From positions 124,001 through 188,000 of the forward strand of contig NZ_JAEDAL010000006.1 in the NCBI RefSeq assembly GCF_016093295.1: 64,000 nucleotides of DNA. The letters are read 5' to 3'. The notes beneath the pieces are model-generated. The model made no database searches and was not told the origin of the DNA. It was given only the letters and a program-made list of their open reading frames with translations. The DNA is from Inhella gelatinilytica (GTDB lineage Bacteria; Pseudomonadota; Gammaproteobacteria; Burkholderiales; Burkholderiaceae_C). Within the stretch, counting starts at the first letter, position 1. Every line of letters begins with the position of its first letter. The translations under genes were made by a program, and so were the position numbers. Shown in pieces: positions 9,711 to 18,946 of the stretch.

Positions 9711-11426
9711 TCACAGCGGGGCCCAGCGCCAAGCGCCGGCCCCCGTCAACGTGAGTTGGTGGCGGTGAAAGACCGTCAACGCCGGGTGATGACTGACGCT
9801 GACGGGCGTGATGGACAGGGGCGCGAGCAGCGCGTAAAGCCGCTGCTCGTTATCGGCATCCAGGGCGCTCGTGGCCTCATCGAGTAGCAGGTAACGTGGC
9901 CGGCGCAGCAAGGCCCGCACGAAGGCCAGCCGCTGCTGCTCGCCAATCGACAACTGCTTTCCCCAGTCTCGCACAGCACTCCATCCCCCCACCCGTTCAG
10001 GCAAGTCGCCCAACTGCACGCGGGCCAACCAGTCCTGCAGCTCGGCGTCAGACACGCCGCGCTCGGGTTGGGGATACAGCAACTGTTCGCGCAAGGTGCC
10101 CAAGGGCAGGTAGGGCTGCTGAGGCAAAAACAGCATCTCGGCCCCTGCCGGACGAAGCACCCGCCCCTCGCCCTCGGTCCACAACCCGGCCAGCACGCGC
10201 AGCAAAGAGCTTTTCCCGCTGCCGCTCGCCCCGGAGATCAACAAGCCCTGTCCCGGCTGAACCTGAAAGGTGAGATCGCGCAACAAACACTGCTCCCGAC
10301 CGGGTGTCCACACACTGAGTCCCTGAACCGACAACTCGCTGGCCGCCGCCGTCCGGATGCCCTGTTGGTCTGAGGGTTGATCCAAGGTGTTGCGAAACGC
10401 GTGCAGCCGCTCGATCCCGGCGGAAAACCGGCTGAGTCCTTCGAAGTGCTCCACGATCAAGGTGAGTGCACTGAGGATCGCCCCAAACGCCCCCGCCGCC
10501 TGCACCGCTCGCCCCACCTCCAAGCGACCTTCCAGCACATCCGCCGCCACCACGACGCTGGGCAACACCAAGGTCAAAAAGCTGTGCCCATACTGGAAGA
10601 GATTCAGGCCCAGCTGCCATCGAAGCACCCGACGCATGTTGTCAAACGCAGCCAAAAACCGCGCCCACAGACCTTGACGTTCACGCGCCTCCCCGTCGTG
10701 CAGGGCCACGGATTCGGCATGCTCTCGCAAGCGCACCAAACCGAAGCGGAAATCCGCTTCGCGCTGCAGTTGGGTGAAATTCAGCGGAATGAGGTGGCGC
10801 CCGAAGAGGCGGGTGGTGAAGAGGGTGCTCACCACCGCGTAGCCCACCAGCACATAGATCAGTACCGGGGCAATGCCCCACAGCACACCCGCAAAGGCGA
10901 CCATTTGAATCCCGGCCCCCAGCACGATCATCGAGAAGTAGAGCGACTGTCCGGTGAACGCATGGATGTCATCCGCAATGCGTTGGTCTGGGTTGTCCAG
11001 AGCGCCTTCGGCGTTCAGGTGGTAGTACGCCCGGTGCGCGAGGTAGCGGTCCAGAAACTGGGCCGTAAGCCAGCGGCGCCAGCGCAGCGCCAAGGTATCC
11101 CGAACGAAGTAGTAGCAGGCGTAGATGGGAACCGCCATCGCCAGCAACCACACAAAGCGCCCAATGGCCGACCAAAATCGGGCGGGGTCCCGAGCGGCCA
11201 GGGCCGACGTGAACTCGCCGGTCTCTTGATTGAAGAGCACGTTGAAGGCCGTCTGGCCCAGCAACAAGCCCATCAACAGCACCAGCAAGCCCAGCGCCGG
11301 GCCCCGCTCGTCACGGTCCCACCAAAATGGCCGCGCGATGGACATGAAGCGACGCAGAAGCCGCGCATTGAAGCCCGGCGCCGTGTCGGCCGGCGCGGGC
11401 GGGGGCAGGTTAGGTTTGGATGTCAC
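9711..11426 (-). CDS. ABC transporter ATP-binding/permease fusion, YddA/SbmA-like
   Basis: A 571-residue half-transporter. The N-terminal part has about six membrane segments and family motifs such as YYHLNAEGALDNPDQRIADDI and LNFTQLQREADFRF, shared with YddA, Rv1819c and the SbmA/BacA fold. The C-terminal ATPase has Walker A GASGSGKSS, signature LSIGEQQRLAFVRALL and Walker B RYLLLDEATSALD. Members take up or export hydrophilic peptides, cobalamin or very-long-chain fatty acids; the substrate here is undetermined. Translation starts at GTG (11426), 28 bp after the exonuclease III stop on the same strand, so the two may be co-transcribed. Confidence 0.88.
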   Translation of the reverse strand: MTSKPNLPPPAPADTAPGFNARLLRRFMSIARPFWWDRDERGPALGLLVLLMGLLLGQTAFNVLFNQETGEFTSALAARDPARFWSAIGRFVWLLAMAVPIYACYYFVRDTLALRWRRWLTAQFLDRYLAHRAYYHLNAEGALDNPDQRIADDIHAFTGQSLYFSMIVLGAGIQMVAFAGVLWGIAPVLIYVLVGYAVVSTLFTTRLFGRHLIPLNFTQLQREADFRFGLVRLREHAESVALHDGEARERQGLWARFLAAFDNMRRVLRWQLGLNLFQYGHSFLTLVLPSVVVAADVLEGRLEVGRAVQAAGAFGAILSALTLIVEHFEGLSRFSAGIERLHAFRNTLDQPSDQQGIRTAAASELSVQGLSVWTPGREQCLLRDLTFQVQPGQGLLISGASGSGKSSLLRVLAGLWTEGEGRVLRPAGAEMLFLPQQPYLPLGTLREQLLYPQPERGVSDAELQDWLARVQLGDLPERVGGWSAVRDWGKQLSIGEQQRLAFVRALLRRPRYLLLDEATSALDADNEQRLYALLAPLSITPVSVSHHPALTVFHRHQLTLTGAGAWRWAPL

Positions 11427-11454
11427 CCGCCAAGGCTAGCAGGCCCGTCCGCCC

Positions 11455-12255
11455 TCACAGGTCGAAGTCGTAGTCAATGGTCAGCGGGGCGTGATCGCTG
11501 AATTTCTGATCTTTGAAGATCGCCGCGCGACGGGCCAGCCCCGCCAACTGGGGTGTGGCGAAGTGGTAGTCCAGGCGCCACCCCACGTTGTTGGCATAGG
11601 CCTGGCCCCGGTTGCTCCACCACGTGTAGCAGGTGTCCGTGGTGTCGGGTTCCAGCTGGCGGTACACGTCCACCAGGCCGCCGCCCTCCCCATCGGTGCC
11701 AAACAGCCGGGTCAGCCAGGCGCGCTCCTCGGGCAGGAAGCCTGAATTCTTCTGATTGCTGCGCCAGTTCTTCAGGTCGACCTCGCGATGGGCGATGTTG
11801 ATGTCCCCCACCAGGATGAACTCACGCTGCGCTTTGAGCGCCATCAGGTGCGGGTGCATCAGATCCAGGAAGCGGAACTTGGCCTGCTGTCGCTCCTCCC
11901 CCGAAGAGCCGCTGGGGAAGTAGCAGGAGATCAGGCTGAGCTTGCGGCCCGGCTTGTCGAAGCGCTTCTCAACCCAGCGCCCCTCGGCATCGAACTCGGG
12001 CGAGCCGAATCCGATGAGCAGCTCGCTGGGCTCTTCCCGCGTGTAGAGCCCCACACCGGAATATCCCTTCTTCTCGGCGTAATGAAAGTGGCCCTGCAAG
12101 GCGTCGATGCGGTCGAACTGCCCCGCCACAACATCGGCCTGCGCTTTGATTTCCTGCACCCCGATGGCATCCGCCCCTTGCTGGGGTGCCCAGTCGAAAA
12201 AACCTTTGGTCGCGGCCGAGCGGACGCCGTTGAGGTTGGCGGTAATGAATCGCAT
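11455..12255 (-). CDS. xth: Exodeoxyribonuclease III
   Basis: A 266-residue AP endonuclease/3'-5' exonuclease of the ExoIII family, acting in base-excision repair. Family motifs are in order: ITANLNGVRSA at the N-terminus, VQEIKAQ with the metal-binding Glu near residue 35, GDINIAHREVDLKN in the middle, WRLDYHF, and the C-terminal SDHAPLTIDYDF with the catalytic Asp-His pair. Length matches the family. The gene starts 48 bp downstream of the terminator that follows tRNA-Phe, so it probably has its own promoter. Confidence 0.95.
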   Translation of the reverse strand: MRFITANLNGVRSAATKGFFDWAPQQGADAIGVQEIKAQADVVAGQFDRIDALQGHFHYAEKKGYSGVGLYTREEPSELLIGFGSPEFDAEGRWVEKRFDKPGRKLSLISCYFPSGSSGEERQQAKFRFLDLMHPHLMALKAQREFILVGDINIAHREVDLKNWRSNQKNSGFLPEERAWLTRLFGTDGEGGGLVDVYRQLEPDTTDTCYTWWSNRGQAYANNVGWRLDYHFATPQLAGLARRAAIFKDQKFSDHAPLTIDYDFDL

Positions 12256-12302
12256 GGTGGTAACGGAAAGTCAGGGCAGTGGCGCAGTATCGCCAGAGAC
12301 GA

Positions 12303-12336
12303 AAAAGCCCCGCGCAGCGAACTGGGCGGGGCTTTT
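12303..12336 (-). terminator. Rho-independent terminator after tRNA-Phe
   Basis: On the minus strand an 11-bp stem (AAAAGCCCCGC paired with GCGGGGCTTTT) with a 12-nt loop is followed by a T-run, beginning 8 bases after the tRNA 3' CCA. It closes the tRNA-Phe transcript and insulates exonuclease III. Confidence 0.9.
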
Positions 12337-12344
12337 GAAATGCT

Positions 12345-12420
12345 TGGTGGCCTGGGGCGGAATCGAACCACCGACACGCGGATTTTCAATCCGCTGCTCT
12401 ACCAACTGAGCTACCAGGCC
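12345..12420 (-). tRNA. tRNA-Phe (anticodon GAA)
   Basis: A 76-nt tRNA on the minus strand. Acceptor arms GGCCTGG and CCAGGCC pair fully, the discriminator is A, and CCA is encoded. The D-arm contains AGCTCAGTTGGTAGAGC. The anticodon stem GCGGA/TCCGC encloses TTGAAAA, placing GAA at positions 34-36. The T-arm contains GGTTCGATTCC. It lies 52 bp after the ntrX stop and before a strong terminator. Confidence 0.98.
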
Positions 12421-12472
12421 GTTTTCATCGGGCAGAGCCCGGGAAAGCTCGCTACTTTAGCACAGTTCCTGA

Positions 12473-13180
12473 TTAGATCCCGCGCTTGTTCCGGGCAATG
12501 TCCACACCCAGTTGTTTCAGCTTGCGGTACAGGTGGGTTCGCTCCAGGCCCGTCTTTTCCGCCACACGCGTCATTGAGCCGTTCTCTTTGGCCAAGTGGA
12601 ATTCAAAGTAGCTTTTTTCGAAGGCGTCGCGCGCTTCGCGCAGCGGCCGATCTAGTTGAAACAGTTGCTCCGGCGCCGGGCCATTGAAGCCATGGTGCAT
12701 CGCGTGGCCCCCCAAGGTCACCGCGTGCGGTGTCGATGCGGGCAAACCCACCGCCGCATAGCCCCCCTCGACCCGAGACCAACTCGCCACCACGGGCGGC
12801 GCAGGTGGCTTGGGTGCATTGCGGGTCAGCCCTTGATCGACGGCTCGCAACAACTTTTGCAGGGTGATGGGCTTTTCAAGAAAGGCCATGGCCCCATGTT
12901 TGGTGGCTTCGACAGCCGTATCAATGGTGCCGTGTCCACTCATCATGACAACGGGCATGGTGAGCAGACCCGCGCCGCTCCATTCCTTCAAGAGGGTGAT
13001 GCCGTCGACATCGGGCATCCAAATGTCGAGCAACACCAGGTCCGGCCGGATGCGTTCGCGAGCCGCCCGAGCTTCAGCGGCGTTTTCCGCCAACTCCACC
13101 GTATGACCCTCGTCAGAAAGAATCTCAGACAGCAGGCCCCGAATGCCCAGTTCATCATCAACAACAAGAATGGTGGCCAT
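12473..13180 (-). CDS. NtrX-like response regulator without AAA+ domain (REC plus Fis-type HTH)
   Basis: A 235-residue response regulator. The receiver domain (residues 1-118) has the acidic pair DD8-9, phospho-acceptor Asp52 in LLDIWMPDVDG and Lys103 in FLEKP. A proline-rich linker of about 55 residues follows. The C-terminus (178-227) has PLREARDAFEKSYFEFHL and a Fis-type helix-turn-helix (RVAEKTGLERTHLYRKLKQL), which match the tail of NtrX proteins. The central sigma-54-activating AAA+ domain of classical NtrX is absent, so it should act as a direct DNA-binding regulator. The partner is the NtrY-like kinase ending 6 bp upstream in the same operon. Confidence 0.88.
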   Translation of the reverse strand: MATILVVDDELGIRGLLSEILSDEGHTVELAENAAEARAARERIRPDLVLLDIWMPDVDGITLLKEWSGAGLLTMPVVMMSGHGTIDTAVEATKHGAMAFLEKPITLQKLLRAVDQGLTRNAPKPPAPPVVASWSRVEGGYAAVGLPASTPHAVTLGGHAMHHGFNGPAPEQLFQLDRPLREARDAFEKSYFEFHLAKENGSMTRVAEKTGLERTHLYRKLKQLGVDIARNKRGI

Positions 13181-13186
13181 GCGTGA

Positions 13187-15439
13187 TCAAACGGCGCGCC
13201 CGGCGCCAACAAGGTTCGGAAAGGTCAGGGAAACCACTGCGCCTTTGCTGGCGCCTGGGTCGGGAGAAGAAACAGTCAGATTGCTCAACCGAATGCGGGC
13301 CCCGTGCTCGTCAGCGATCTTTTTGACCACCGCGAGCCCCAGACCCGTTCCTTTGCTTTTGGTCGTGATGTAAGGCTCGAAAGCTCGACTCAGCACTTGC
13401 TCCGAAAAGCCTGGGCCGTTGTCCAGCACGCTCAGGCGCAGCGCCCGAATCGAACCATCGTCATGGGTCAATTGTTTCGTATTTACAACGACCCGCCCAT
13501 CCGGGGCTTCACTCACTGCATCCAAGCCGTTCTGCACCAGGTTGTGAATCACCTGGCGCAACTGCGTGGCATCACCGAGCATCAGCGGCAACCCAGGCTC
13601 CAGATCGGTATGCAAGCGGTGGCCTTCTACGGCGTCGGGGTAGAGCGCCATGACTTCACTGACCAGGGCGTTCAAGTCCAAGGGCTCCAGGCGAGCCGCA
13701 GGCAGCCGCGCGTAATCGCGGAACTCATTCACCAGCTGCTTCATCGCCTGCACTTGGTTCACGATAGTGGCGACCGCCCGCCCCAGCATGGCCCGGTCGT
13801 TTTCTTGTTCGAGCTTGGATTCCAGCTTGTGCTGCAGACGTTCGGCCGACAACTGGATCGGGGTCAAGGGGTTCTTGATCTCGTGCGCCAAGCGCCGGGC
13901 CACTTCGCCCCAAGCGGCGCTGCGCTGGGCCGACACCACATCGCTGATGTCATCCAACACCAGCAACCAATCCCCGCGCGGCAAGCGTGCACCGCGTAGC
14001 AACAGGGTACTGGGCAAAGCAGCGGGCGCCAGGGGCAACTCCACCGTGTGCTGCCAATGGTCGTCCCCGTCGTCGTCCAAGCCATCAAAGCGCGGCCACA
14101 TCAGGGCGTTGAGCGTCGCCAGCGTCACCGGTAAGGGTTCCCGCAAGGTGAGCAGATGGTGCAGGATCCCTTCCGCCGCCGGATTGCAGCGACGCACCCG
14201 GTGCTCGCGGTCAAACAGAATGACGCCCGCCGTCAGGTTGTCGAGCAAGGTTTGGAGGTCCGCCCGCGCCGCGTCCAGCGCCCCCACGCTGCGCTCCACT
14301 TCGGCCCGGGCCGCCCCCAACTGGTCAGTCATGTCCGCAAAAGCCCGCGTCAGCCCCCCGAGTTCATCCCGCGAGCTCATGACCGGCTTGCGGGTCAAAT
14401 CCCCCCCCGCCACCCGCCGCATGCCTTCGGCCAGCAACAAGAGGGGGCGCGCCAGGTGGTTGCCCAGCTGGATGGCCAACAGCAAGGCGACAAACACCGC
14501 CAACACCAGCACCAGGGTCAGGGTGCCCAAATACATCTTGCGCAAGCCTTCCCGCTCCAGGCCGCGCCGCTGATATTCCAAACTCGCCGCTTGTACCGCC
14601 AGCGCATTGCGCACCAAGCTGTCCGGCGGCTGGCGCACCACCATCAGGTAGCGTTCGCCGTCGCTCAGGCTCAGGGATGTGGGCATGCGAACCAGCACCC
14701 GGATGTGCACACCCCCTTCGGTGGCCGCCGCTTCGTCCTCCAGCCCCTCCAGACGCGCAACAAAACCCGAGTCCCCAGCCTGCCGAATGAGGCTGCCCGC
14801 CACGCGCTCGCGGCTGAAGAGCGCCTGCGGCGGCACGGCTTCGTCCAGCACGTCACCCCGGCTGTTCAAGAGCGCCACCCGATCCGCCCCCAACCGCTCC
14901 CGCAGTCGCTCCAATGCCAAAGTGGCCCCACCGCCACCCAATTCATTGAATTGCCGGGCGGCTTGACGCACGGTTTGAGCCAAATCGTGTACCTGCGCAT
15001 CCAGGGTCGTTCGCCCCAGGTCCAGCCCCGCTTCCAAGGCCTGGGCCAAGCGCACATCAAACAGCGACTCGATCGATCGGTTCACAAACGAGTACGAGAC
15101 CGCATAAATCAGCGCCCCAGGACCCACAGCGACCGCGGCAAACACCAAGGCCAAGCGCCCCAAAAGGTGGCTGCCAAAGCGCCCGCGACGCACCCGCCAG
15201 CCCAAGCGGAGGGCGGCCGCCAGCGCCACCACACCCAGGAGCGCCCCGACGCCCATGTTGATGCGGTACAGCCAAGCCTGATGACGCTCCACAAAGCCAC
15301 TGGGGGTGGTGGCGCCAATGGAAAGCAAATACGCCAACACGCCGCTGGCGGTGGCCACCCCCAGCAAACTCAGCGTCCACCCCCAACGCCGCCACCGCGG
15401 CGTTTCAACCCCGCTGTTCCAGTCGTCTGCCGCCGTCAC
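13187..15439 (-). CDS. NtrY-like sensor histidine kinase
   Basis: A 750-residue membrane kinase. Several N-terminal membrane segments and a periplasmic loop lead to a further helix near residue 320. A HAMP domain (RPLLLLAEGMRRVAGGDL), a PAS-like region, HisKA with RRLAHEIKNPLTPIQLS, and HATPase_c with NLVQNGLDAV, DNGPGF and TGLGLAVVKKI follow. This is the NtrY architecture. It probably phosphorylates the REC/Fis protein encoded next. Translation starts at a GTG (15439) that overlaps the DUF4390 stop as GTGA, so the two are coupled. The ligand is unknown; NtrYX systems respond to nitrogen, redox or envelope cues in other proteobacteria. Confidence 0.92.
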   Translation of the reverse strand: MTAADDWNSGVETPRWRRWGWTLSLLGVATASGVLAYLLSIGATTPSGFVERHQAWLYRINMGVGALLGVVALAAALRLGWRVRRGRFGSHLLGRLALVFAAVAVGPGALIYAVSYSFVNRSIESLFDVRLAQALEAGLDLGRTTLDAQVHDLAQTVRQAARQFNELGGGGATLALERLRERLGADRVALLNSRGDVLDEAVPPQALFSRERVAGSLIRQAGDSGFVARLEGLEDEAAATEGGVHIRVLVRMPTSLSLSDGERYLMVVRQPPDSLVRNALAVQAASLEYQRRGLEREGLRKMYLGTLTLVLVLAVFVALLLAIQLGNHLARPLLLLAEGMRRVAGGDLTRKPVMSSRDELGGLTRAFADMTDQLGAARAEVERSVGALDAARADLQTLLDNLTAGVILFDREHRVRRCNPAAEGILHHLLTLREPLPVTLATLNALMWPRFDGLDDDGDDHWQHTVELPLAPAALPSTLLLRGARLPRGDWLLVLDDISDVVSAQRSAAWGEVARRLAHEIKNPLTPIQLSAERLQHKLESKLEQENDRAMLGRAVATIVNQVQAMKQLVNEFRDYARLPAARLEPLDLNALVSEVMALYPDAVEGHRLHTDLEPGLPLMLGDATQLRQVIHNLVQNGLDAVSEAPDGRVVVNTKQLTHDDGSIRALRLSVLDNGPGFSEQVLSRAFEPYITTKSKGTGLGLAVVKKIADEHGARIRLSNLTVSSPDPGASKGAVVSLTFPNLVGAGRAV

Positions 15440-16014
15440 GAGGCCAACCCCAACTCCGCAGCGTGCACCGGCCGCTCGCGTCGGACCCCCCATTCGGCAT
15501 CACTACCCAACCCGATCTGCAACGGAGCGGGCAATTGGCGGGTGTCCAGTCGCAGACCAAAACTCAGCGTGTAGACCTCTTGCGCCTCCGGCTCCTCGCG
15601 GGACTCCACCGGCCAAGCACTGGCCCGACGAATCGCATCCAAGGCCTCGGTCAAACTTGAAAAATTCTGATTCAGACCGCCGGTGGACAGCCGGTATTGG
15701 CGCGTCAGGGCCTGGTAGCTGAGTCGCCATTGGCGCTCGGCCCGCGCAACCGTGGCATCGCGCCAGTACCAGCGCTTGCGCGCCACCCGGACATCGGCCA
15801 CGAAATAAAGCGGAACCCCCTTGTTGAGAGCATCTTCAGCAGCCCGGGGCAAATCCAGCTTGACCGAGTAAGCGACCCGGAACCCGTCGTCCGCTCGCGT
15901 GAGTTGCAGCAATTCCAAGCTGGCCGCGCCTTGGCCCTGCGCCCAAGCGGCACAGCCCATCAGGATCACAGCAAGCAAGATTCGCAGCAGCGACACAGAG
16001 CCCAGGGGAGACAA
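15436..16014 (-). CDS. DUF4390 domain protein, predicted periplasmic
   Basis: A protein of up to 192 residues with an N-terminal hydrophobic leader (LLRILLAVILMGCAAWAQG) and a beta-rich remainder matching DUF4390. That family is regularly found between rsmB and ntrY in betaproteobacteria. No function is established. Position and coupling (GTGA overlap with the kinase start) suggest an accessory of the NtrYX sensor or envelope stress (inference). The start is uncertain: the longest frame begins with TTG at 16014, while GTG at 15996 would give a conventional signal peptide. Neither has a strong ribosome site. Confidence 0.8.
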   Translation of the reverse strand: MSPLGSVSLLRILLAVILMGCAAWAQGQGAASLELLQLTRADDGFRVAYSVKLDLPRAAEDALNKGVPLYFVADVRVARKRWYWRDATVARAERQWRLSYQALTRQYRLSTGGLNQNFSSLTEALDAIRRASAWPVESREEPEAQEVYTLSFGLRLDTRQLPAPLQIGLGSDAEWGVRRERPVHAAELGLAS

Positions 16015-16021
16015 GACGAGA

Positions 16022-17335
16022 TCAGGATTCGCTGCGAATCAGCAGCGCATAGAAAAAGCCGTCGGTCGGCACGGCCTCGGCATTGTCTGGCAGGCCCAAG
16101 AGATGGCCGGTCTGTCCCGGCACTTCTTGAAGGCGCGCATCAGCATGACGTTGCAAAAAGGCCGCGATTTGATCGGCCCCCTCCCCCCGAAAGAGTGAAC
16201 AAGTGGCGTAGAGCAAGCGCCCCCCCGGTTTGAGCCGCGGCCACAGCGCGTCCAACAACGCCGCTTGCGTGGCCTGCAGAGCCGGCAAGTCGCTGGGCCG
16301 GCGCAGCCAGCGAACGTCCGGATGCCGCCGATTGATGCCACTGCCGCTGCACGGGGCATCCAGCAAGATGGCATCAAACGGCCGACCATCCCACCATTGA
16401 TCCACGTGCCGCGCATCCACGGCCTGAGTAGCCGCTGACAGCCCCAGGCGCGCCAGGGTATCGTCGACCCGACGCAACCGTGTGGCGTCCGCATCCAAGG
16501 CGAGCAGGTCCCAGTCCCCCAACTCCAGCAAATGCGCCGTTTTGCCCCCCGGCGCGGCACAGGCATCGAGCACCCGTGCCCCTGGCGCCAAGGGCGGCAG
16601 ACAACCGGCCCCATTCACCAGCAAGGGAGCCGCCCGCTGCGCCGCACCGTCTTGCACCGACACCGCCCCGTCAGAGAAGCCGGGCAAGCGGGTCACCGGG
16701 CACGGCGACTCCAGCACCACCCCCTGGGGCGTCCGATCCCCCAGCTGGCGAGAAACCAAGCCATCGGCCGCCAGCCGCGTTTGGTAGCCTCTCGCGTCGC
16801 CCTGGCGGGCATTCACCCGCAGGCTCATCGGCGGCGCGGTTTGCGCTGCGGTCAGCAGCGCCTCCCAGTGCGCCGGCCAGTCTTGTTTCAGCCGCGCAAC
16901 CCACCAGTCGGGGTGCTCGTGGCGGGCCAAGGGTTCGGTCAACACATCGGCCAGCAAGGTCGAGCCTTCACGCAAGAACCGACGCAAGACGGCGTTCACC
17001 AAGTTGGCCTGAGCCGGCGCTTCGCGCTTGGCGGCTTGCACGGCTTGGTTGACCAGGGTGTGCGACGCATACGCCTGCGCATCCGGCAACAGTTGGGTCA
17101 AGGCCACCCGCAACAAGGCATCGACCCACGCGGGCGGCTTGCGGTGCATCAATCGGCGCATCAAACCGTCGCAGCGGCCTTGGGCACGAAGCGCCGCAAA
17201 GCTCAGGGCCTGAACCCCAGGGCGCAAGCCGCCGGGGCAGGCGTCGAGGGCATCGGTCAGGCTGCGGCCCGCCCGCACCTGAGCCAAGGCCCGGGCGGCC
17301 TCGGCGAGCAACTGATTCAAAGGGGGCGCAAGCAT
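16022..17335 (-). CDS. rsmB: 16S rRNA (cytosine-967-C5)-methyltransferase RsmB
   Basis: A 437-residue SAM-dependent enzyme methylating C967 of 16S rRNA. The N-terminal NusB-like helical domain (about 1-140) contains LRVALTQLLPDAQAYASHTLVNQAVQAAK. The Rossmann methyltransferase domain has LDACAAPGGKTAHLLEL for SAM binding and the two catalytic cysteine motifs LLDAPCSGSG and LYATCSLF. The start at ATG 17335 removes a 24-residue leader possible in the longest frame and fits the family N-terminus. It is the first gene of the rsmB-DUF4390-ntrY-ntrX operon. The neighbouring fadL gene is divergent across 110 bp. Confidence 0.95.
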   Translation of the reverse strand: MLAPPLNQLLAEAARALAQVRAGRSLTDALDACPGGLRPGVQALSFAALRAQGRCDGLMRRLMHRKPPAWVDALLRVALTQLLPDAQAYASHTLVNQAVQAAKREAPAQANLVNAVLRRFLREGSTLLADVLTEPLARHEHPDWWVARLKQDWPAHWEALLTAAQTAPPMSLRVNARQGDARGYQTRLAADGLVSRQLGDRTPQGVVLESPCPVTRLPGFSDGAVSVQDGAAQRAAPLLVNGAGCLPPLAPGARVLDACAAPGGKTAHLLELGDWDLLALDADATRLRRVDDTLARLGLSAATQAVDARHVDQWWDGRPFDAILLDAPCSGSGINRRHPDVRWLRRPSDLPALQATQAALLDALWPRLKPGGRLLYATCSLFRGEGADQIAAFLQRHADARLQEVPGQTGHLLGLPDNAEAVPTDGFFYALLIRSES

Positions 17336-17445
17336 CGCCGCAGTGTAGGCAACTAGGGTTTGCCTGAGCCGAGATAGAGCCGGCTCCCCAGCGCCAGATC
17401 TCGACAATCCCCGCGCTAAAAACCATTTCCGCGGAGATTCTCCCG

Positions 17446-18933
17446 ATGAGAGCTTTTTCTAAGGCCCCGACCCCACTGCTGAGCGGGCTGACGCTGGCGG
17501 CCCTGACCCTGTTGTGCCCTGCCGTCACCCACGCCTCGGGTTACCGCTTCGGCACGCAAAGCGCGGCCGCCGAAGGCACGGCCAATGCCAACGGTGCCGA
17601 AGCCGCAGACGCCAGCACCCTGTTCGCCAATTCCGCCGGCCTGCTGCGCTTGCAGCGCGGCTGGCACGTGTCCAGCGTGCTGGACGTGGTCGACCCCAAG
17701 CTGCGCTTTGTCGATGCCGGCTCCTACCTCAATGGGCCCAATGGCAGTGGCTTGATGCCCCGCACCCTGTCGCAACCCGGGGCCACCGAGAACCCCGCCG
17801 ACAAGGCGTATGTGCCGCATCTCTATGCCGCTTACAAAGCCTCGGATTCGCTGGCCTACGGCATCGGCATGTTTGTGCCCTGGGGCGCCAAGCTGGACTA
17901 CTCCGATCAATGGGGTGGCCGCTACAACATTCGGCATGTCGAGTTGAAGTCCATCGCCCTGAACCCCACGATCGCCTACAAAGCCACCGAGGACCTGTCG
18001 GTGTCGGGCGGGCTGGTGTTCCAGTACATGGAAGGCAAGATTGAACGCGCCGTTCCCTATGGGACGGCATACGCCCTCGGCTTGCTGGCCGCCGCACGTC
18101 AAGCGGCCGCCTCGGGCGCCCAGGCCTATGCGCTGCAGTTGCAACAGCAGGCCGCTCAGGTGTTTGGCAATGCCGCTTTTGATGGCGCCGTCAAGGTGGA
18201 AGGCAAGGATTGGGGTGTGGGCTTCAATCTGGCGCTCTTGTGGGAGCCGGTCAAGGATCAGACCCGCATTGGCGTGACCTATCGCTCGTCGGTCGGCCAA
18301 GCCCTGAAGGGCAGCGGCGACTGGACCCAACCGTCGACGCTGCCGGCGCAGGTGCTGGCCGCCATCACCGCGGCCCCGTACGACGGCCTGGGCAAGCTGG
18401 ACCACAACGATTCGGGCGCCCAGGTTCGGGTGCGCACACCCGAGTCGCTGTCCTTGCAGGTGTACCAGCGCGTCACGCCGACCGTGGCGGTAATGGCCGA
18501 CGCCACCTGGATGAAACAGTCGCGTCTGGAGCAACTGCGCATTGATTTCGACAGCAGCACGCCCGACTCCATCAGCCCCGAGCATTGGAAAGACACCTTG
18601 CGCCTGGCGCTGGGCGCCAACTGGCAGCTGACGAACGAGTTGATGCTCCGTGCCGGGGTGGCCAACGAGCGCTCGCCGGTGCCGGCCCACACGCGCAGCC
18701 CGGTGCTCCCGGACTCGCACCGCACCTGGGCCACGCTGGGCGCGAACTGGAAGTTCAACGGCAGCACCAGCGTGGACCTGGCCCTGGGCCAGATCAAGCT
18801 CAAAGACGCGGCGATGGACATCACCGACAACGCGGAAGGCGAAACGCCTTGCAACTGCAGCAACGCCACCGTGCGCGGCAACTACACCGCCAAGGCCAAT
18901 TTCATCGGCCTGCAACTCAATCACAAGTTCTAA
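17446..18933 (+). CDS. FadL/OmpP1/TodX-family outer membrane transport protein
   Basis: A 495-residue outer membrane beta-barrel for hydrophobic substrates. The signal peptide ends at THASG and is followed by the FadL hatch start SGYRFGTQSAAAEGTANANGA, in which the NPA-like region reads FANSAGLLRL. Long amphipathic strands run to a terminal FIGLQLNHKF with C-terminal aromatic Phe, the BAM signal. It should pass long-chain fatty acids or other hydrophobic compounds. A GGAG ribosome site precedes the ATG. It is followed after 13 bp by a PhoD-like phosphoesterase, so the pair may release and import a lipid-like product (inference). Confidence 0.92.
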   Translation: MRAFSKAPTPLLSGLTLAALTLLCPAVTHASGYRFGTQSAAAEGTANANGAEAADASTLFANSAGLLRLQRGWHVSSVLDVVDPKLRFVDAGSYLNGPNGSGLMPRTLSQPGATENPADKAYVPHLYAAYKASDSLAYGIGMFVPWGAKLDYSDQWGGRYNIRHVELKSIALNPTIAYKATEDLSVSGGLVFQYMEGKIERAVPYGTAYALGLLAAARQAAASGAQAYALQLQQQAAQVFGNAAFDGAVKVEGKDWGVGFNLALLWEPVKDQTRIGVTYRSSVGQALKGSGDWTQPSTLPAQVLAAITAAPYDGLGKLDHNDSGAQVRVRTPESLSLQVYQRVTPTVAVMADATWMKQSRLEQLRIDFDSSTPDSISPEHWKDTLRLALGANWQLTNELMLRAGVANERSPVPAHTRSPVLPDSHRTWATLGANWKFNGSTSVDLALGQIKLKDAAMDITDNAEGETPCNCSNATVRGNYTAKANFIGLQLNHKF

Positions 18934-18946
18934 GAGGCTGATCTCC

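Noticed and set aside
9711-11426. Non-canonical ABC signature LSIGEQ, considered as a degenerate motif
   Set aside because: LSxGEQQR is the normal form in the YddA/ABCD-type subfamily, so it is not evidence of a lost function.
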